From an uncultured Eubacteriales bacterium (GTDB lineage Bacteria > Bacillota > Clostridia > Christensenellales > Aristaeellaceae): a stretch of 40,836 bases of DNA. Shown here in pieces: positions 13,788 to 21,889 of this stretch (positions are counted from its first letter, which is position 1; each line of letters starts with the position of its first letter). The stretch is from contig CACZHW010000027.1 in assembly GCA_902781095.1 (NCBI GenBank), positions 1-40,836 of the forward strand, written 5' to 3'. The position numbers were made by a program, and so were the translations under genes. Under the pieces are notes generated by a model. The model was given only the letters and a program-made list of their open reading frames with translations, made no database searches and was not told where the DNA came from.

Positions 13788-14414
13788 TCATTTCGCAGCC
13801 CGGATCAGATTTCGGTTGATTTGACTCATGATATAAACATAATACGCGTAATCCCCATCTGACAATTGTGTCTCGTCAATCCCATCTATCGCCTGTGATA
13901 CAGAGCTAAAGCGGGCCAGCATTTTAAAGTATTGAAGCGTGCTGGGGTTCTCTGCCAGTTTGATGTACTCATCATAAGCTGATTTATACTCGTCCATCGT
14001 TTTCTTAAAACGCTGATGTACCTGTATGCTTTTGCCGTTAATCTCAGCAGTGACCGTTTCGCCCGCTGTCCAGTCTGTCTGTGTACCGGATATTCCGCCA
14101 GGGAGAACCAGATTGATGATCGAATTGATTTGCGAGGTAATCGGATTCCCATCTGATAACAAGGATTGAAGCCACTTTCCTTTTCCCAATGCTCCTGTGG
14201 CAACCAAAGCCACAGTGACAAGAATCGTTATCAGCAGAGCACAGAAAAATGAACGGGCGAAGTTCCTGCGGTTAATGTTCTTTTTGCTGAAAGCAAATAC
14301 GATCAACAGGAGAAGACCGATAACCGGGATGCAAAACAGCACTGTATACCCCAAATACCCCCATGCCGAAACAGGCTTAAACCTGGGGTCACCCGAATAT
14401 CCATATTTATTCAT
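13788..14414 (-). CDS. Membrane-anchored protein with extracytoplasmic helical domain, paralogue of 13423-13695
   Basis: 208 residues. The N-terminal ~85 residues repeat the small membrane protein downstream (KYGYSG, GYTVLFCIPVIGLLLLIVF, KKNINRRNFARSFFCALL). After the second hydrophobic segment comes a ~120-residue soluble domain (NSIINLVLPGG onward) with no family I recognise, probably facing outward. ATG at 14414 is preferred to GTG at 14426 because the AGAAGGTGA stretch serves it. It sits 21 bases after the Ig-like gene's stop, which implies co-transcription. Confidence 0.75.
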   Translation of the reverse strand: MNKYGYSGDPRFKPVSAWGYLGYTVLFCIPVIGLLLLIVFAFSKKNINRRNFARSFFCALLITILVTVALVATGALGKGKWLQSLLSDGNPITSQINSIINLVLPGGISGTQTDWTAGETVTAEINGKSIQVHQRFKKTMDEYKSAYDEYIKLAENPSTLQYFKMLARFSSVSQAIDGIDETQLSDGDYAYYVYIMSQINRNLIRAAK

Positions 14415-14435
14415 TTCTGTTTTCACCTTCTGTTT

Positions 14436-15503
14436 TTAGTTTACGGATTCTATCGTGCAGGACCCGTCTGTAATTTTAATGGCCGTCTTTTCCTCCAGCT
14501 TCAACTCCACTGTGTCACCTGCCTTCATGGATACTGAGCGCAGGACATCGCCGTATTCCCCCAGGATCTCCACTTCCATTTCGCTCAAATCTCCCATGAT
14601 GTTGCCAAGAGACGAGAACAACGAAGACCAGTTTCCATCTGAGCTGTCGTCAAGCGCATCATATGCGCTCCCCAAGGAACTGTATGCACTGCCGACCTTT
14701 TCTCCTTCTGTTTCAAGACAGGTAATCACATATTTCCCCGCAGGGATGTCTTTCCCGATGATGTACTTCCCATCCCGCAGTTTCTTGGATACTTTTTCTT
14801 CTTTTCCCGCACCAGCTACGGCTGTCGCCTTCCCGTCAACCGCTTCAACAATGACCGTAAAGCTAACGCTTTTCTCACTGCCGTCCACCGTTGAGGCTGT
14901 AATGGTAGCCTCGCCTGCTTCCAGGGCCACGACATCTCCGTCGCTGTCCACATAGGCAACTTCAGGCGCAGAGCTGGTCAACTGCAATTCCGGGTTCGTC
15001 GCATCCTTCGGGCTGATAATGAACTCCGGAGCAACGGCATCGCCGGCTTTCAGCTTATAACGCTTTGTTCCCATTTTTACGGAGGCCACCGGTACGTACA
15101 CCTCAACAGTGCAGTCCTCTTCCAGTTCTGTTCCATCCGAAAGCGTCACAAAGCAGGTAATCACAGTCGTTCCGGGCTTAACGGCTGTAACCGTTCCGTT
15201 TGAACAGCTTGCAACCGTTTTGTCTGAAGTGCTCCACGTAAACTTTCCGGCCTTAACGCCTTCCCCGATATCCTCGACGGACGGCGTCAGTTTTTTCGTT
15301 TTCCCTTTTGCCAGCAGCACCTCGGTTTCACTCAGCACGATCCTGGTTTTGAGCCGGGAACGCTGCTCCGCTTTGATCGCGTTAAGCGCCTGCACCAGTT
15401 CCTCATCTGTCGCGCCTGAAAAGTCAAGATTGATTTCAGCAGCAGCACAGAAAGACAGCAGGGTCATGGCCAGCATAACGAGAATGATCCTTTTCATACT
15501 CAT
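14436..15503 (-). CDS. Secreted protein with two bacterial Ig-like (BIG2) domains
   Basis: 355 residues. Signal peptide ~1-22 (KR, hydrophobic core, AAA-E cleavage; no proper lipobox). A short helical segment, then two BIG2-type Ig-like domains: ~55-135 (LTPSV..FTWSTSDKTVAS, GTVTAVKPGTTVITC) and ~145-222 (FIISPKDATNPELQLTSS, GDVVALEAGEATITAS). The C-terminal ~115 residues contain LRDGKYIIGKDIPAGKYVIT, a small beta domain seen in secreted proteins, interrupted by a Ser/Gly-rich loop. It has AAAGGAGA before the ATG at 15503 and heads an operon with two paralogous membrane proteins. It may act at the cell surface. Confidence 0.85.
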   Translation of the reverse strand: MSMKRIILVMLAMTLLSFCAAAEINLDFSGATDEELVQALNAIKAEQRSRLKTRIVLSETEVLLAKGKTKKLTPSVEDIGEGVKAGKFTWSTSDKTVASCSNGTVTAVKPGTTVITCFVTLSDGTELEEDCTVEVYVPVASVKMGTKRYKLKAGDAVAPEFIISPKDATNPELQLTSSAPEVAYVDSDGDVVALEAGEATITASTVDGSEKSVSFTVIVEAVDGKATAVAGAGKEEKVSKKLRDGKYIIGKDIPAGKYVITCLETEGEKVGSAYSSLGSAYDALDDSSDGNWSSLFSSLGNIMGDLSEMEVEILGEYGDVLRSVSMKAGDTVELKLEEKTAIKITDGSCTIESVN

Positions 15504-15538
15504 ATCGGAATCTCCTTTCCCTAATAAGTATCCTTTTA

Positions 15539-15567
15539 ATTTTACGCGACAATCGTATATAATACAA
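15539..15567 (-). promoter_or_regulatory. Promoter of the Ig-like protein operon
   Basis: Minus strand: TTGTAT (15562-15567), 17-base spacer, TAAAAT (15539-15544), closely similar to the hsdM promoter core. Confidence 0.6.
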
Positions 15568-15603
15568 TATCATTTAATTAATGCTTAACCCTGTCCGCCG
15601 CTT

Positions 15604-15772
15604 ACGGGACTGGCAGTTGCCCGTATCCAGAGCACATGCTCTGTTTGCAGACTGCATAAGCCGGAGAGAATGTCATCCCCTTGCAGCAGATAAATGTTAT
15701 AAAAGTATATTCCCTTTAGAATCCGGTTTTGTAGCCTAAAGCGAACAGGATGCAAAAGCTGCAAATCCTTAA
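15604..15772. other. Intergenic stretch ending in an orphan plus-strand terminator
   Basis: No gene is supported between the Ig-like operon promoter and the next promoter. The stretch contains a short palindrome CAGAGCA-CA-TGCTCTG near 15630 and a pair CTTTAG / CTAAAG near 15714-15740, and runs into the terminator at 15773-15806. A short RNA could be made here, but I see no convincing promoter. Confidence 0.3.
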
Positions 15773-15806
15773 GCCGCCGGCCTGTCTTACCCGGCGGCCT
15801 GTTTTG
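15773..15806 (+). terminator. Orphan terminator with no annotated gene upstream
   Basis: GCCGCCGG (15773-15780), a 10-base loop, CCGGCGGC (15791-15798), then CTGTTTTG. The nearest upstream genes run the other way. Confidence 0.6.
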
Positions 15807-15824
15807 TGTCTCTCCTCTTGCGCA

Positions 15825-15853
15825 TTGCGTGATGTCCCGTTGTGCCTTATAAT
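15825..15853 (+). promoter_or_regulatory. Promoter of the Gfo/Idh/MocA gene
   Basis: TTGCGT (15825-15830), 17-base spacer, TATAAT (15848-15853); start codon at 15901. Confidence 0.65.
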
Positions 15854-15900
15854 CCTTATATACACGTGACAATTCAACGGATAAGGTAAAGGAGACCCCC

Positions 15901-17061
15901 ATGGACAAACTCCGCATTGCCATCATCGGCTTCGGCGCGATGGGCCAGTCCCATGCCCGGACGATCCTGACCGAGGTGCCGGAAGCGCGCCTCACCGCCG
16001 TGGTGACCACCCACGAGGACGCCATCGCCAACCTGCGCGCCATGCCCGGCGGGGAGCAGGTGCGGGTTTTCCCCAGCGCGGAGGCCCTCTTCGCCTCCCG
16101 CGTGGCGGACGCCGTCATCATCTCCTCCGTGCACCGCCTGCACGCCGGTCAGGCCATCGCGGCCTTCCGCGCGGGGCTGCACGTGCTGCTGGAAAAGCCC
16201 GTGGGCGTCACCACACTGGAGGCCGCCGCCATCGAAGCGGAAGCCGAGCGCACCGGCCTCGCCTACGCCGCCATGTTCAACGTGCGCACCTATCCGATTT
16301 GGAAGGAGCTGCGGCGCATCGTCTCCTCCGGGGAGATGGGCGAACTGCGCCGCGTCAGCTACATCGTAACAGACTGGTTCCGCGCGCAGAGCTACTACGA
16401 CTCCGCGGCGTGGCGCGCCACGTGGAAGCGGGACGGCGGCGGCGTGCTCTTCAACCAGGCGCCGCACAGCCTGGACATCTTTCAGTGGATCTGCGGCATG
16501 CCCGTGCGGCTGCGCGCCTTCTGCGGCTTCGGTCGCTGGCACGACATCGAGGTGGAGGACGACGTCACCTGCTACATGGAGTACGCAAACGGCGCGACGG
16601 GCACGCTCATCACCACCACCGGCGAGGCGCCCGGCACCAACCGCATGGAGCTGGCGCTGGACGGCGGCAGGATTCTCGCCGAAGACAACCAGTTGACGGT
16701 GACCCGCCTCTCCCGGGGCTGCACGGACTTCATCCGCAACTACCCCTCCGGCTACGGCAAGCCGGACGCGGTGACGGAGGTCATCCGCCCGGAGGGCACG
16801 GCAGAGATGCACGGCGGCGTCATCCGCGCCTTCGCCGCGCACATCCTGCACGGCACGCCCCTCATCGCGGACGGACGCGAGGGCATGGCCTCCCTGCAGC
16901 TCGCCTGCGGCATGCTGCTCTCGGCCTGGACAGGCGAAACCGTCACCCTGCCCATCGACGGCGCGCGTTACGCCGCGCTGCTGGAAGAGCGCGCCGCAAA
17001 GAGCCCCGACAAGGTTGCAAAGCCCGTCGTGCTGGACCTGTCCAAGTCCTACCAAAAATGA
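15901..17061 (+). CDS. Gfo/Idh/MocA family oxidoreductase
   Basis: 386 residues. N-terminal Rossmann fold with IAIIGFGAMGQSHA (dinucleotide-binding G-x-G-x2-G), the family's EKPVG motif with catalytic Lys after the sixth strand, and the C-terminal alpha/beta domain (FNQAPHSLDIFQWICG, containing the expected His-x3-Asp pair). These enzymes oxidise or reduce sugars and cyclitols with NAD(P); the substrate is not evident, and there are no sugar genes next to it. GGAG lies just before the ATG (AAAGGAGACCCCC). Monocistronic. Confidence 0.88.
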   Translation: MDKLRIAIIGFGAMGQSHARTILTEVPEARLTAVVTTHEDAIANLRAMPGGEQVRVFPSAEALFASRVADAVIISSVHRLHAGQAIAAFRAGLHVLLEKPVGVTTLEAAAIEAEAERTGLAYAAMFNVRTYPIWKELRRIVSSGEMGELRRVSYIVTDWFRAQSYYDSAAWRATWKRDGGGVLFNQAPHSLDIFQWICGMPVRLRAFCGFGRWHDIEVEDDVTCYMEYANGATGTLITTTGEAPGTNRMELALDGGRILAEDNQLTVTRLSRGCTDFIRNYPSGYGKPDAVTEVIRPEGTAEMHGGVIRAFAAHILHGTPLIADGREGMASLQLACGMLLSAWTGETVTLPIDGARYAALLEERAAKSPDKVAKPVVLDLSKSYQK

Positions 17062-17086
17062 AAAAGGCCGCGGAACCGCCGCGGCC
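17055..17086 (-). terminator. Terminator of the DUF1385 gene
   Basis: GGCCGCGG / CCGCGGCC (17066-17086); on the minus strand it is followed by TTTTTCATTTTT. The 8-bp hairpin GTCAGGGC-GTTA-GCCCTGAC at 17101-17120 lies between it and the DUF1385 stop. Confidence 0.65.
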
Positions 17087-17133
17087 AGATGAACTCATTA
17101 GTCAGGGCGTTAGCCCTGACGGATGAGGTTTCT

Positions 17134-18177
17134 TCAGCCCTTTTCCTTCGCCGCCTCTGCCGGGGCGGTTTCTTCGTCCTTCCACTGCACCACGCCCTCG
17201 TCCAGCTGCTGCGCGTAGGCCAGCGGGCCGGCCTTGGCGGCCTTCATGGAGGCGATGGCCACCTCCAGCATCTCGTCGTCCGGCTCCCGGGTCGTCAGGT
17301 ACTGCATCATCAGGCCCGGCCAGCGAAGCGCGCGGACGTACCACGCGTCGCCCGCGTGGGCCAGCCCCTTGAGCACCTCGTAGGAGACGCCGGAGATGAC
17401 GGGCAGGATGAGCAGGCTGCGCATCAGCCTCCCCAGGAAGGTCAGCCGCTCGATGCCGAAGAGGAGGAAGAGCAGCTGGTCGGCCACGGAGCCGATGAGG
17501 ATGGAGATGAACATGACGAGGAACAGGAACGCCGTGCCGCAGCGCGGGTGCAGCCTGGAGAAGGTGCGGGCGTTTGCCGGGGTCAGCGGCAGGTCCGCCT
17601 CGTTGCAGTATACCGTTTTGTGCTCCGCGCCGTGGTACTGGAACACACGCTTGATGTCCGGCACGAAGGAGATCGCCACCATGTACCCCACGAGGATGCC
17701 GATGCGCACGATGCCGGCAATCAAATTGACCAGCAGGCGGCTTTTGATGACGTGGGAGAGAGCCGTGGCGACGGCGGACGGGATGGCCATAAACAGCCCC
17801 AGGCTCATCACGAGGGCCAGCACCATGGCGACCGCCATCACGATCTTGTCCACGTCCGCGCCCAGCTTCTTCGCCAGCCACTTTTCGAAGCGGCTGGGCT
17901 CCTCCTCCAGCACGCCCAGCATCTTCGTGCTCTTGTCCAGCGTCTCCATGCCCATCTTGAGCATGAGCACCATGTTGACGCAGCCGCGGATGACGGGCTT
18001 GCCCATCCACGGGTGCTTCTTTGAAATCGGTTCCCGATGGTCGCAGGTGACGTAGATCTTTCCGTCCGGCCGGCGCACCGCGATGGCGATGCTCTCGTCG
18101 CCCGGGCTCTGCATCATCACGCCCTCCATCACGGCCTGTCCGCCGATGTCCTTGTAGGGGCAGCTTTTTCTGGCCAT
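17134..18177 (-). CDS. DUF1385 family membrane protein
   Basis: 347 residues. It has the family's landmarks: GGQAVMEGVMM near the start, SVAVRRPDG-like strand, VIRGCVNMVLMLKMGMETL, and YHGAEHKTVYCNE between transmembrane segments, plus a region of about four to five hydrophobic helices (LVMSLGLFMAIPSAVA, LLVNLIAGIVRIGILVGYM, FLFLVMFISILIGSVAD). DUF1385 proteins are widespread in Bacillota and often lie near prfA/prmC and rpmE, which are not seen here. Biochemical function unknown; the conserved HGAEHKT suggests an active or metal site. It has its own strong promoter, divergent from the hydrogenase operon. Confidence 0.92.
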   Translation of the reverse strand: MARKSCPYKDIGGQAVMEGVMMQSPGDESIAIAVRRPDGKIYVTCDHREPISKKHPWMGKPVIRGCVNMVLMLKMGMETLDKSTKMLGVLEEEPSRFEKWLAKKLGADVDKIVMAVAMVLALVMSLGLFMAIPSAVATALSHVIKSRLLVNLIAGIVRIGILVGYMVAISFVPDIKRVFQYHGAEHKTVYCNEADLPLTPANARTFSRLHPRCGTAFLFLVMFISILIGSVADQLLFLLFGIERLTFLGRLMRSLLILPVISGVSYEVLKGLAHAGDAWYVRALRWPGLMMQYLTTREPDDEMLEVAIASMKAAKAGPLAYAQQLDEGVVQWKDEETAPAEAAKEKG

Positions 18178-18251
18178 ATATGCCTCGCTTTCCGGAGCCG
18201 CGGCTCCTGCGTTTTCGTTGGACGCTTGAAACGGCTTTTGCCGTTCCGATT

Positions 18252-18280
18252 ATTATAAATCGGCCTGTCATCCGTGTCAA
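18252..18280 (-). promoter_or_regulatory. DUF1385 promoter
   Basis: Minus strand: perfect TTGACA (18275-18280), 17-base spacer, TATAAT (18252-18257). Confidence 0.85.
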
Positions 18281-18333
18281 ATACGCAGTCCGGCTTCCTG
18301 ATGGGTTTGAAGCGGCAAATTTCTGTTAATTTA

Positions 18334-18362
18334 TTGACAATTTTATCCCGCGGCGTTACACT
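18334..18362 (+). promoter_or_regulatory. Promoter of the hydrogenase/sensor operon
   Basis: TTGACA (18334-18339), 17-base spacer, TACACT (18357-18362). It is divergent from the DUF1385 promoter 54 bases away. Confidence 0.75.
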
Positions 18363-18366
18363 AAAC

Positions 18367-18405
18367 GGGGATGTGTGCGGACGCTCCGTCTGCGCACGCT
18401 TCCCC
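18367..18405 (+). promoter_or_regulatory. Long leader hairpin of the hydrogenase operon
   Basis: GTGTGCGGACG-CTC-CGTCTGCGCAC pairs over 11 bp (with G-U pairs) and is extended by GGGGA / TTCCCC outside. It starts at the expected transcription start and has no T-run, so it is a 5' stabiliser or regulatory structure rather than a terminator. Confidence 0.5.
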
Positions 18406-18440
18406 TGCGATAAAGAAACCTTTCAGAAAGGGTGTAACGT

Positions 18441-19889
18441 TTGCCGAAATTCGATACCAGTGTACAGGAACTGAAATACAAGGTCCTGAAGGAAGTCGCC
18501 CGCCTGTCCAGGGAGGACCGGCTGCAGGAGAACCTGCTCTCCATTCCGGAGACCATCATCCCCGGCCCGGAGCCCACGACCCGCTGCTGCATTTACAAAG
18601 AGCGCGCCATCGTCGGCCAGCGCATCCAGATGGCGCTGGGCGGCCACCCCGAAAAGACCAGCGAGGTCGAAGTGCTGACCATAGCCTGCGACGAATGCCC
18701 CGTCAGCCGCATGACGGTGGGCGACGCCTGCCGCGGCTGCATCGCCAGGCGCTGCGAGCACGTCTGCCCGAAGGACGCCATCTCCCATCCCAATCACACC
18801 GCCGTCATCGACCCCAAGAAGTGCATCGCCTGCGGCAAGTGCGCCAGCGCCTGCCCCTACGGCGCCATCACCAAGAACGTGCGCCCCTGCGAGCGCGCCT
18901 GCAAGCCGGGCGCCATCCATATGGATGAGAACCACAAGGCGGAGATTGACGAGGAGAAGTGCGTCAGCTGCGGCGCCTGCGTTTACCAGTGCCCCTTCGG
19001 CGCCATCGTGGACAAAAGCTACATTCTCTCCGTCGTGCGCCTGCTGAAGGAAGCCGCACGCGAAGGCGCCGGCCCGCTGTACGCGGTCATCGCCCCGTCC
19101 ATCGCCGGCCAGTTCGGCGGCGTGAAGACCGGGCAGATCGTAAACGCCCTCAAGGCGCTCGGTTTCTCGGACGTCATCGAGGCCGCGCTGGGCGCGGACA
19201 TCGTCGCCTACCGCGAGGCGAAGGAGTTGAAGGAGAAGGGCTTCCTCACCTCCAGCTGCTGTCCTGCCTTCGTCAGCTACATCCGCAAGTTCTACCCCAA
19301 GATGGCGGAGCATATCTCCTCCAACCTCTCCCCGATGGCGGCCATCGGCCAGCTGATCAAGAAGGCCCATCCGGACGCCTCCATCGTCTTCATCGGGCCC
19401 TGCGTCGCCAAGAAGGGCGAGATCAAGCAGGAGCGGGTGCGGGACATCATCGACGCAGCCATGACCTTCGAGGAGCTCCAGGCGCTGTTTGACGCCTATG
19501 AGATCGACCCCGCAGCCATGGAGGAGGGCGTGCTGGACAACGCCTCCTACTTCGGGCGCATCTTCGCCCGCAGCGGCGGTCTGCGCGACGCCGTGGCGGA
19601 AGCGCTGAAGGAGCAGAAGGTGACCGAAGAGGAGTTCACGCTGAACCCGGTCGCCTGCAGCGGCCTGGAGGAGTGCAAGACGGCGCTGCTCAAAGCCCAG
19701 CTGGGCAAACTGCCGGAGAACTTTATCGAAGGCATGGCCTGCGAACAGGGCTGCATCGGCGGCCCCGGCTGTCTCACGCACGGCGCGAAGGAAGCCAGCA
19801 ACGTGGACAAGTACGGCCGTCTGGCGCTGGAAAAGAGCATCGAAGACTCGCTCTACATCTGTGAACTCTTGGGCATGCCGGCCGAATAA
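18441..19889 (+). CDS. [FeFe] hydrogenase, group B1 (monomeric)
   Basis: 482 residues from a TTG start (AGAAAGGGTG about 7 bases upstream). The N-terminus (MPKFDTSVQELKYKVLKEVA) is typical of group B1. It carries several iron-sulphur motifs: CDECPVSRM...CRGCIARRCEHVCP, CIACGKCASACP and CVSCGACVYQCP. The H-cluster domain shows TSSCCPAF (Cys273, Cys274), GPCVAKK (Cys321) and MACEQGCIGGPG (Cys434, Cys438). These motifs differ from group A (TSCCPxW, MPCxxKK), as in the B group, whose physiological role is uncertain: H2 production or uptake linked to ferredoxin. It leads an operon with a thioredoxin-like ferredoxin, a sensor and a phosphatase. Cytoplasmic. Confidence 0.92.
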   Translation: MPKFDTSVQELKYKVLKEVARLSREDRLQENLLSIPETIIPGPEPTTRCCIYKERAIVGQRIQMALGGHPEKTSEVEVLTIACDECPVSRMTVGDACRGCIARRCEHVCPKDAISHPNHTAVIDPKKCIACGKCASACPYGAITKNVRPCERACKPGAIHMDENHKAEIDEEKCVSCGACVYQCPFGAIVDKSYILSVVRLLKEAAREGAGPLYAVIAPSIAGQFGGVKTGQIVNALKALGFSDVIEAALGADIVAYREAKELKEKGFLTSSCCPAFVSYIRKFYPKMAEHISSNLSPMAAIGQLIKKAHPDASIVFIGPCVAKKGEIKQERVRDIIDAAMTFEELQALFDAYEIDPAAMEEGVLDNASYFGRIFARSGGLRDAVAEALKEQKVTEEEFTLNPVACSGLEECKTALLKAQLGKLPENFIEGMACEQGCIGGPGCLTHGAKEASNVDKYGRLALEKSIEDSLYICELLGMPAE

Positions 19890-19922
19890 GCGGCTGCCTG
19901 CGGAATATAAGGGAGGATTATC

Positions 19923-20174
19923 ATGGTCAATGTCAGCATCTGCGTCGGCTCCGCCTGCCACATGAAGGGCGCCTACGCCACCACCAAGCTGTTCCGCGAG
20001 GAGCTGGAGAAGGCCGGCATCGCGGACAAGGTCCACCTCACCGCCAGCTTCTGCATGGGCAACTGCAAGGACGGCCCGTGCGCCAAGGTCAACGACACCC
20101 TCTTCCACCACGTGGACGCCGGGCGCGTTCCTTCCCTCATCGCAGAGGAGATCGAGCCCCTCACGCGCGCGTGA
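19923..20174 (+). CDS. Thioredoxin-like [2Fe-2S] ferredoxin (NuoE/HydC-like)
   Basis: 83 residues. Cysteines in CVGSACHMKG and CMGNCKDGPC are spaced as in thioredoxin-fold [2Fe-2S] proteins (C-x4-C ... C-x3-C). Such proteins deliver electrons to or from hydrogenases and NADH-linked partners. It is 33 bases after the hydrogenase and has GGGAGG before the ATG. Lying between a B1 hydrogenase and the PAS-bearing homologue, it is the likely electron link in the operon (inference). Confidence 0.9.
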   Translation: MVNVSICVGSACHMKGAYATTKLFREELEKAGIADKVHLTASFCMGNCKDGPCAKVNDTLFHHVDAGRVPSLIAEEIEPLTRA

Positions 20175-20185
20175 CGGAGGCGGAA

Positions 20186-21889
20186 ATGAGCATCATCCAG
20201 CTGAAGGAGGCGGACTGCCGGAACTGCTACAAGTGCATCCGCAGCTGCCCCGTCAAATCCATCACCTTCCATGACGATCAGGCGCGCATCCTGGAGGACG
20301 AGTGCGTCCTGTGCGGCAAGTGCACCCTCATCTGCCCGCAGAACGCCAAACAGATCGCCTCCGATCTGGACAGCGTCCGTGCGATGCTGGAGCGCCGGGA
20401 GCGCGTCGTCGTCTCCCTCGCCCCTTCCTTCATCGCCGCCTTCCCCGGCTGTACGTTCGAGCAGGTTTCCGGCGCGCTGCTGCGCCTCGGTTTTGCCGCC
20501 GTGGAGGAGACGGCCATCGGCGCCACGCGCGTATCGGAAGCCTACGCCGGGATCCTGCAGAACCACACGCAGGACAATCTCATCACCACCTGCTGCCCGA
20601 CCGTCGTGCTTCTGGTGCAGAAGTACTTTCCCGAACTGCTGCCCCAGCTGGCGCACGTCGCCTCTCCGGCCGTCGCGCACGCAAAGCTGCTGCGCGAGGC
20701 GTACGGAAAGGATGCGAAGGTCTGCTTCATCGGGCCCTGCATCTCGAAAAAGCAGGAGGCCAGGGATTCCGGCGAGATCGACGCCGTGCTGATGTTCGGC
20801 GAGCTGAACGACTGGTTCCGCCGCGAGGGCATCGACGTGGAGCACCAGAGCGCCAAAGACGCCCGCCCCATGCGCCATACGATCAGCCGCCTCTATCCCG
20901 TGCCCGGAGGCATCATCAAGACCATACCGCCGGAGCAGCGCACCGGTTATACCGCCATTGCCATCGACGGGCTCGACCGCTGTATCCGCGTGCTGCAGGA
21001 CATCCGCGACAGCCATATCTCCGGTTACCTGCTGGAGCTCTCCTCCTGCGTGGATTCCTGTGTGGGCGGCCCGGCCATGCACGAATACGACCGCGCCCCG
21101 TCTTTCCTGCTGAGCAAGGAAGCCGTGTACGGCTTTTCCCGCCGCGAGGAGGCGGGTGCACAGCCACAGAGCGAACCGCTGCACGTCCCCATGGGGGCGG
21201 AGTATCCTTCGCTGCACAGCGAGGAACCGATGCCCACCGAAGAGGAGATCGCGGCCATCCTGCGCTCCATCGGCAAGGTCAGCCCTTCCGACATGCTGAA
21301 CTGCGGCGGCTGCGGCTACGACACCTGCCGTGAAAAAGCCATCGCCGTTTACCGCGGCAAAGCCAACGTGCGCATGTGTCTGCCCTATATGCGCCAGCGC
21401 GCGGAATCCACGGCCAACACCATTTTGGACAACACGCCCAACGCCCTGATCAGTCTGGATCACGAGCTGCGCATCCTGGACTTCAACCCCTCCGCTGTGC
21501 GGCTTTTTAACCTGAACCACGACTGCATCGGCATGGAGGCCTCCCTCTTCCTCAATATGGACAAACTCTCCACGATCCTGGAGACCGGTGAAAACGTGAT
21601 GAACGAGCGCTGCCGCACCGCCATCTACGACCTCATGGTGGAGCAGAGCATCATCTCCATGCCCAATCACGAATACCTCGTCATCGTCAAGGACATCTCC
21701 GTGGAGGAGGAAAGCCTGCAGGCCATGGAGAAGATGCGCCGGGAGACGCTGGAGACCGCGCAGGCCGTCATCGACAAACAGATGCGCGTCGCGCAGGAGA
21801 TCGCCAGCCTGCTGGGCGAGACGACCGGCGAGACCAAGGCCGCGCTGCTGCACCTCAAGGCCAGCCTGAACGGCGGTGAACGCCTGTGA
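20186..21889 (+). CDS. PAS-domain [FeFe] hydrogenase-like sensor (group C, HydS/HsfB type)
   Basis: 567 residues. Order: two 4Fe-4S motifs (CRNCYKCIRSCP, CVLCGKCTLICP); an H-cluster domain with TTCCPTVV, GPCISKKQE and SSCVDSCVGG; a further four-Cys Fe-S domain (CGGCGYDTC...C); a PAS domain (ILDNTPNALISLDHELRILDFN); and a C-terminal helical linker. The replacement of the usual H-cluster surroundings and the PAS end fit putative H2-sensing hydrogenases rather than catalytic ones. ATG at 20186 has GGAGG 5 bases upstream. It overlaps the phosphatase gene by 4 bases, so sensor and phosphatase are translationally coupled. No histidine kinase domain. Confidence 0.9.
   Translation: MSIIQLKEADCRNCYKCIRSCPVKSITFHDDQARILEDECVLCGKCTLICPQNAKQIASDLDSVRAMLERRERVVVSLAPSFIAAFPGCTFEQVSGALLRLGFAAVEETAIGATRVSEAYAGILQNHTQDNLITTCCPTVVLLVQKYFPELLPQLAHVASPAVAHAKLLREAYGKDAKVCFIGPCISKKQEARDSGEIDAVLMFGELNDWFRREGIDVEHQSAKDARPMRHTISRLYPVPGGIIKTIPPEQRTGYTAIAIDGLDRCIRVLQDIRDSHISGYLLELSSCVDSCVGGPAMHEYDRAPSFLLSKEAVYGFSRREEAGAQPQSEPLHVPMGAEYPSLHSEEPMPTEEEIAAILRSIGKVSPSDMLNCGGCGYDTCREKAIAVYRGKANVRMCLPYMRQRAESTANTILDNTPNALISLDHELRILDFNPSAVRLFNLNHDCIGMEASLFLNMDKLSTILETGENVMNERCRTAIYDLMVEQSIISMPNHEYLVIVKDISVEEESLQAMEKMRRETLETAQAVIDKQMRVAQEIASLLGETTGETKAALLHLKASLNGGERL

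Noticed and set aside
19973..21853. A 626-codon minus-strand frame opposite the ferredoxin and sensor genes
   Set aside because: The plus strand has clear iron-sulphur and PAS motifs; the minus translation resembles no protein.
18441..21889. The two hydrogenase-like genes as subunits of a single electron-bifurcating hydrogenase
   Set aside because: There is no HydB-type flavin/NADH subunit, and the second protein has a PAS domain and variant H-cluster motifs, which fits sensing better.
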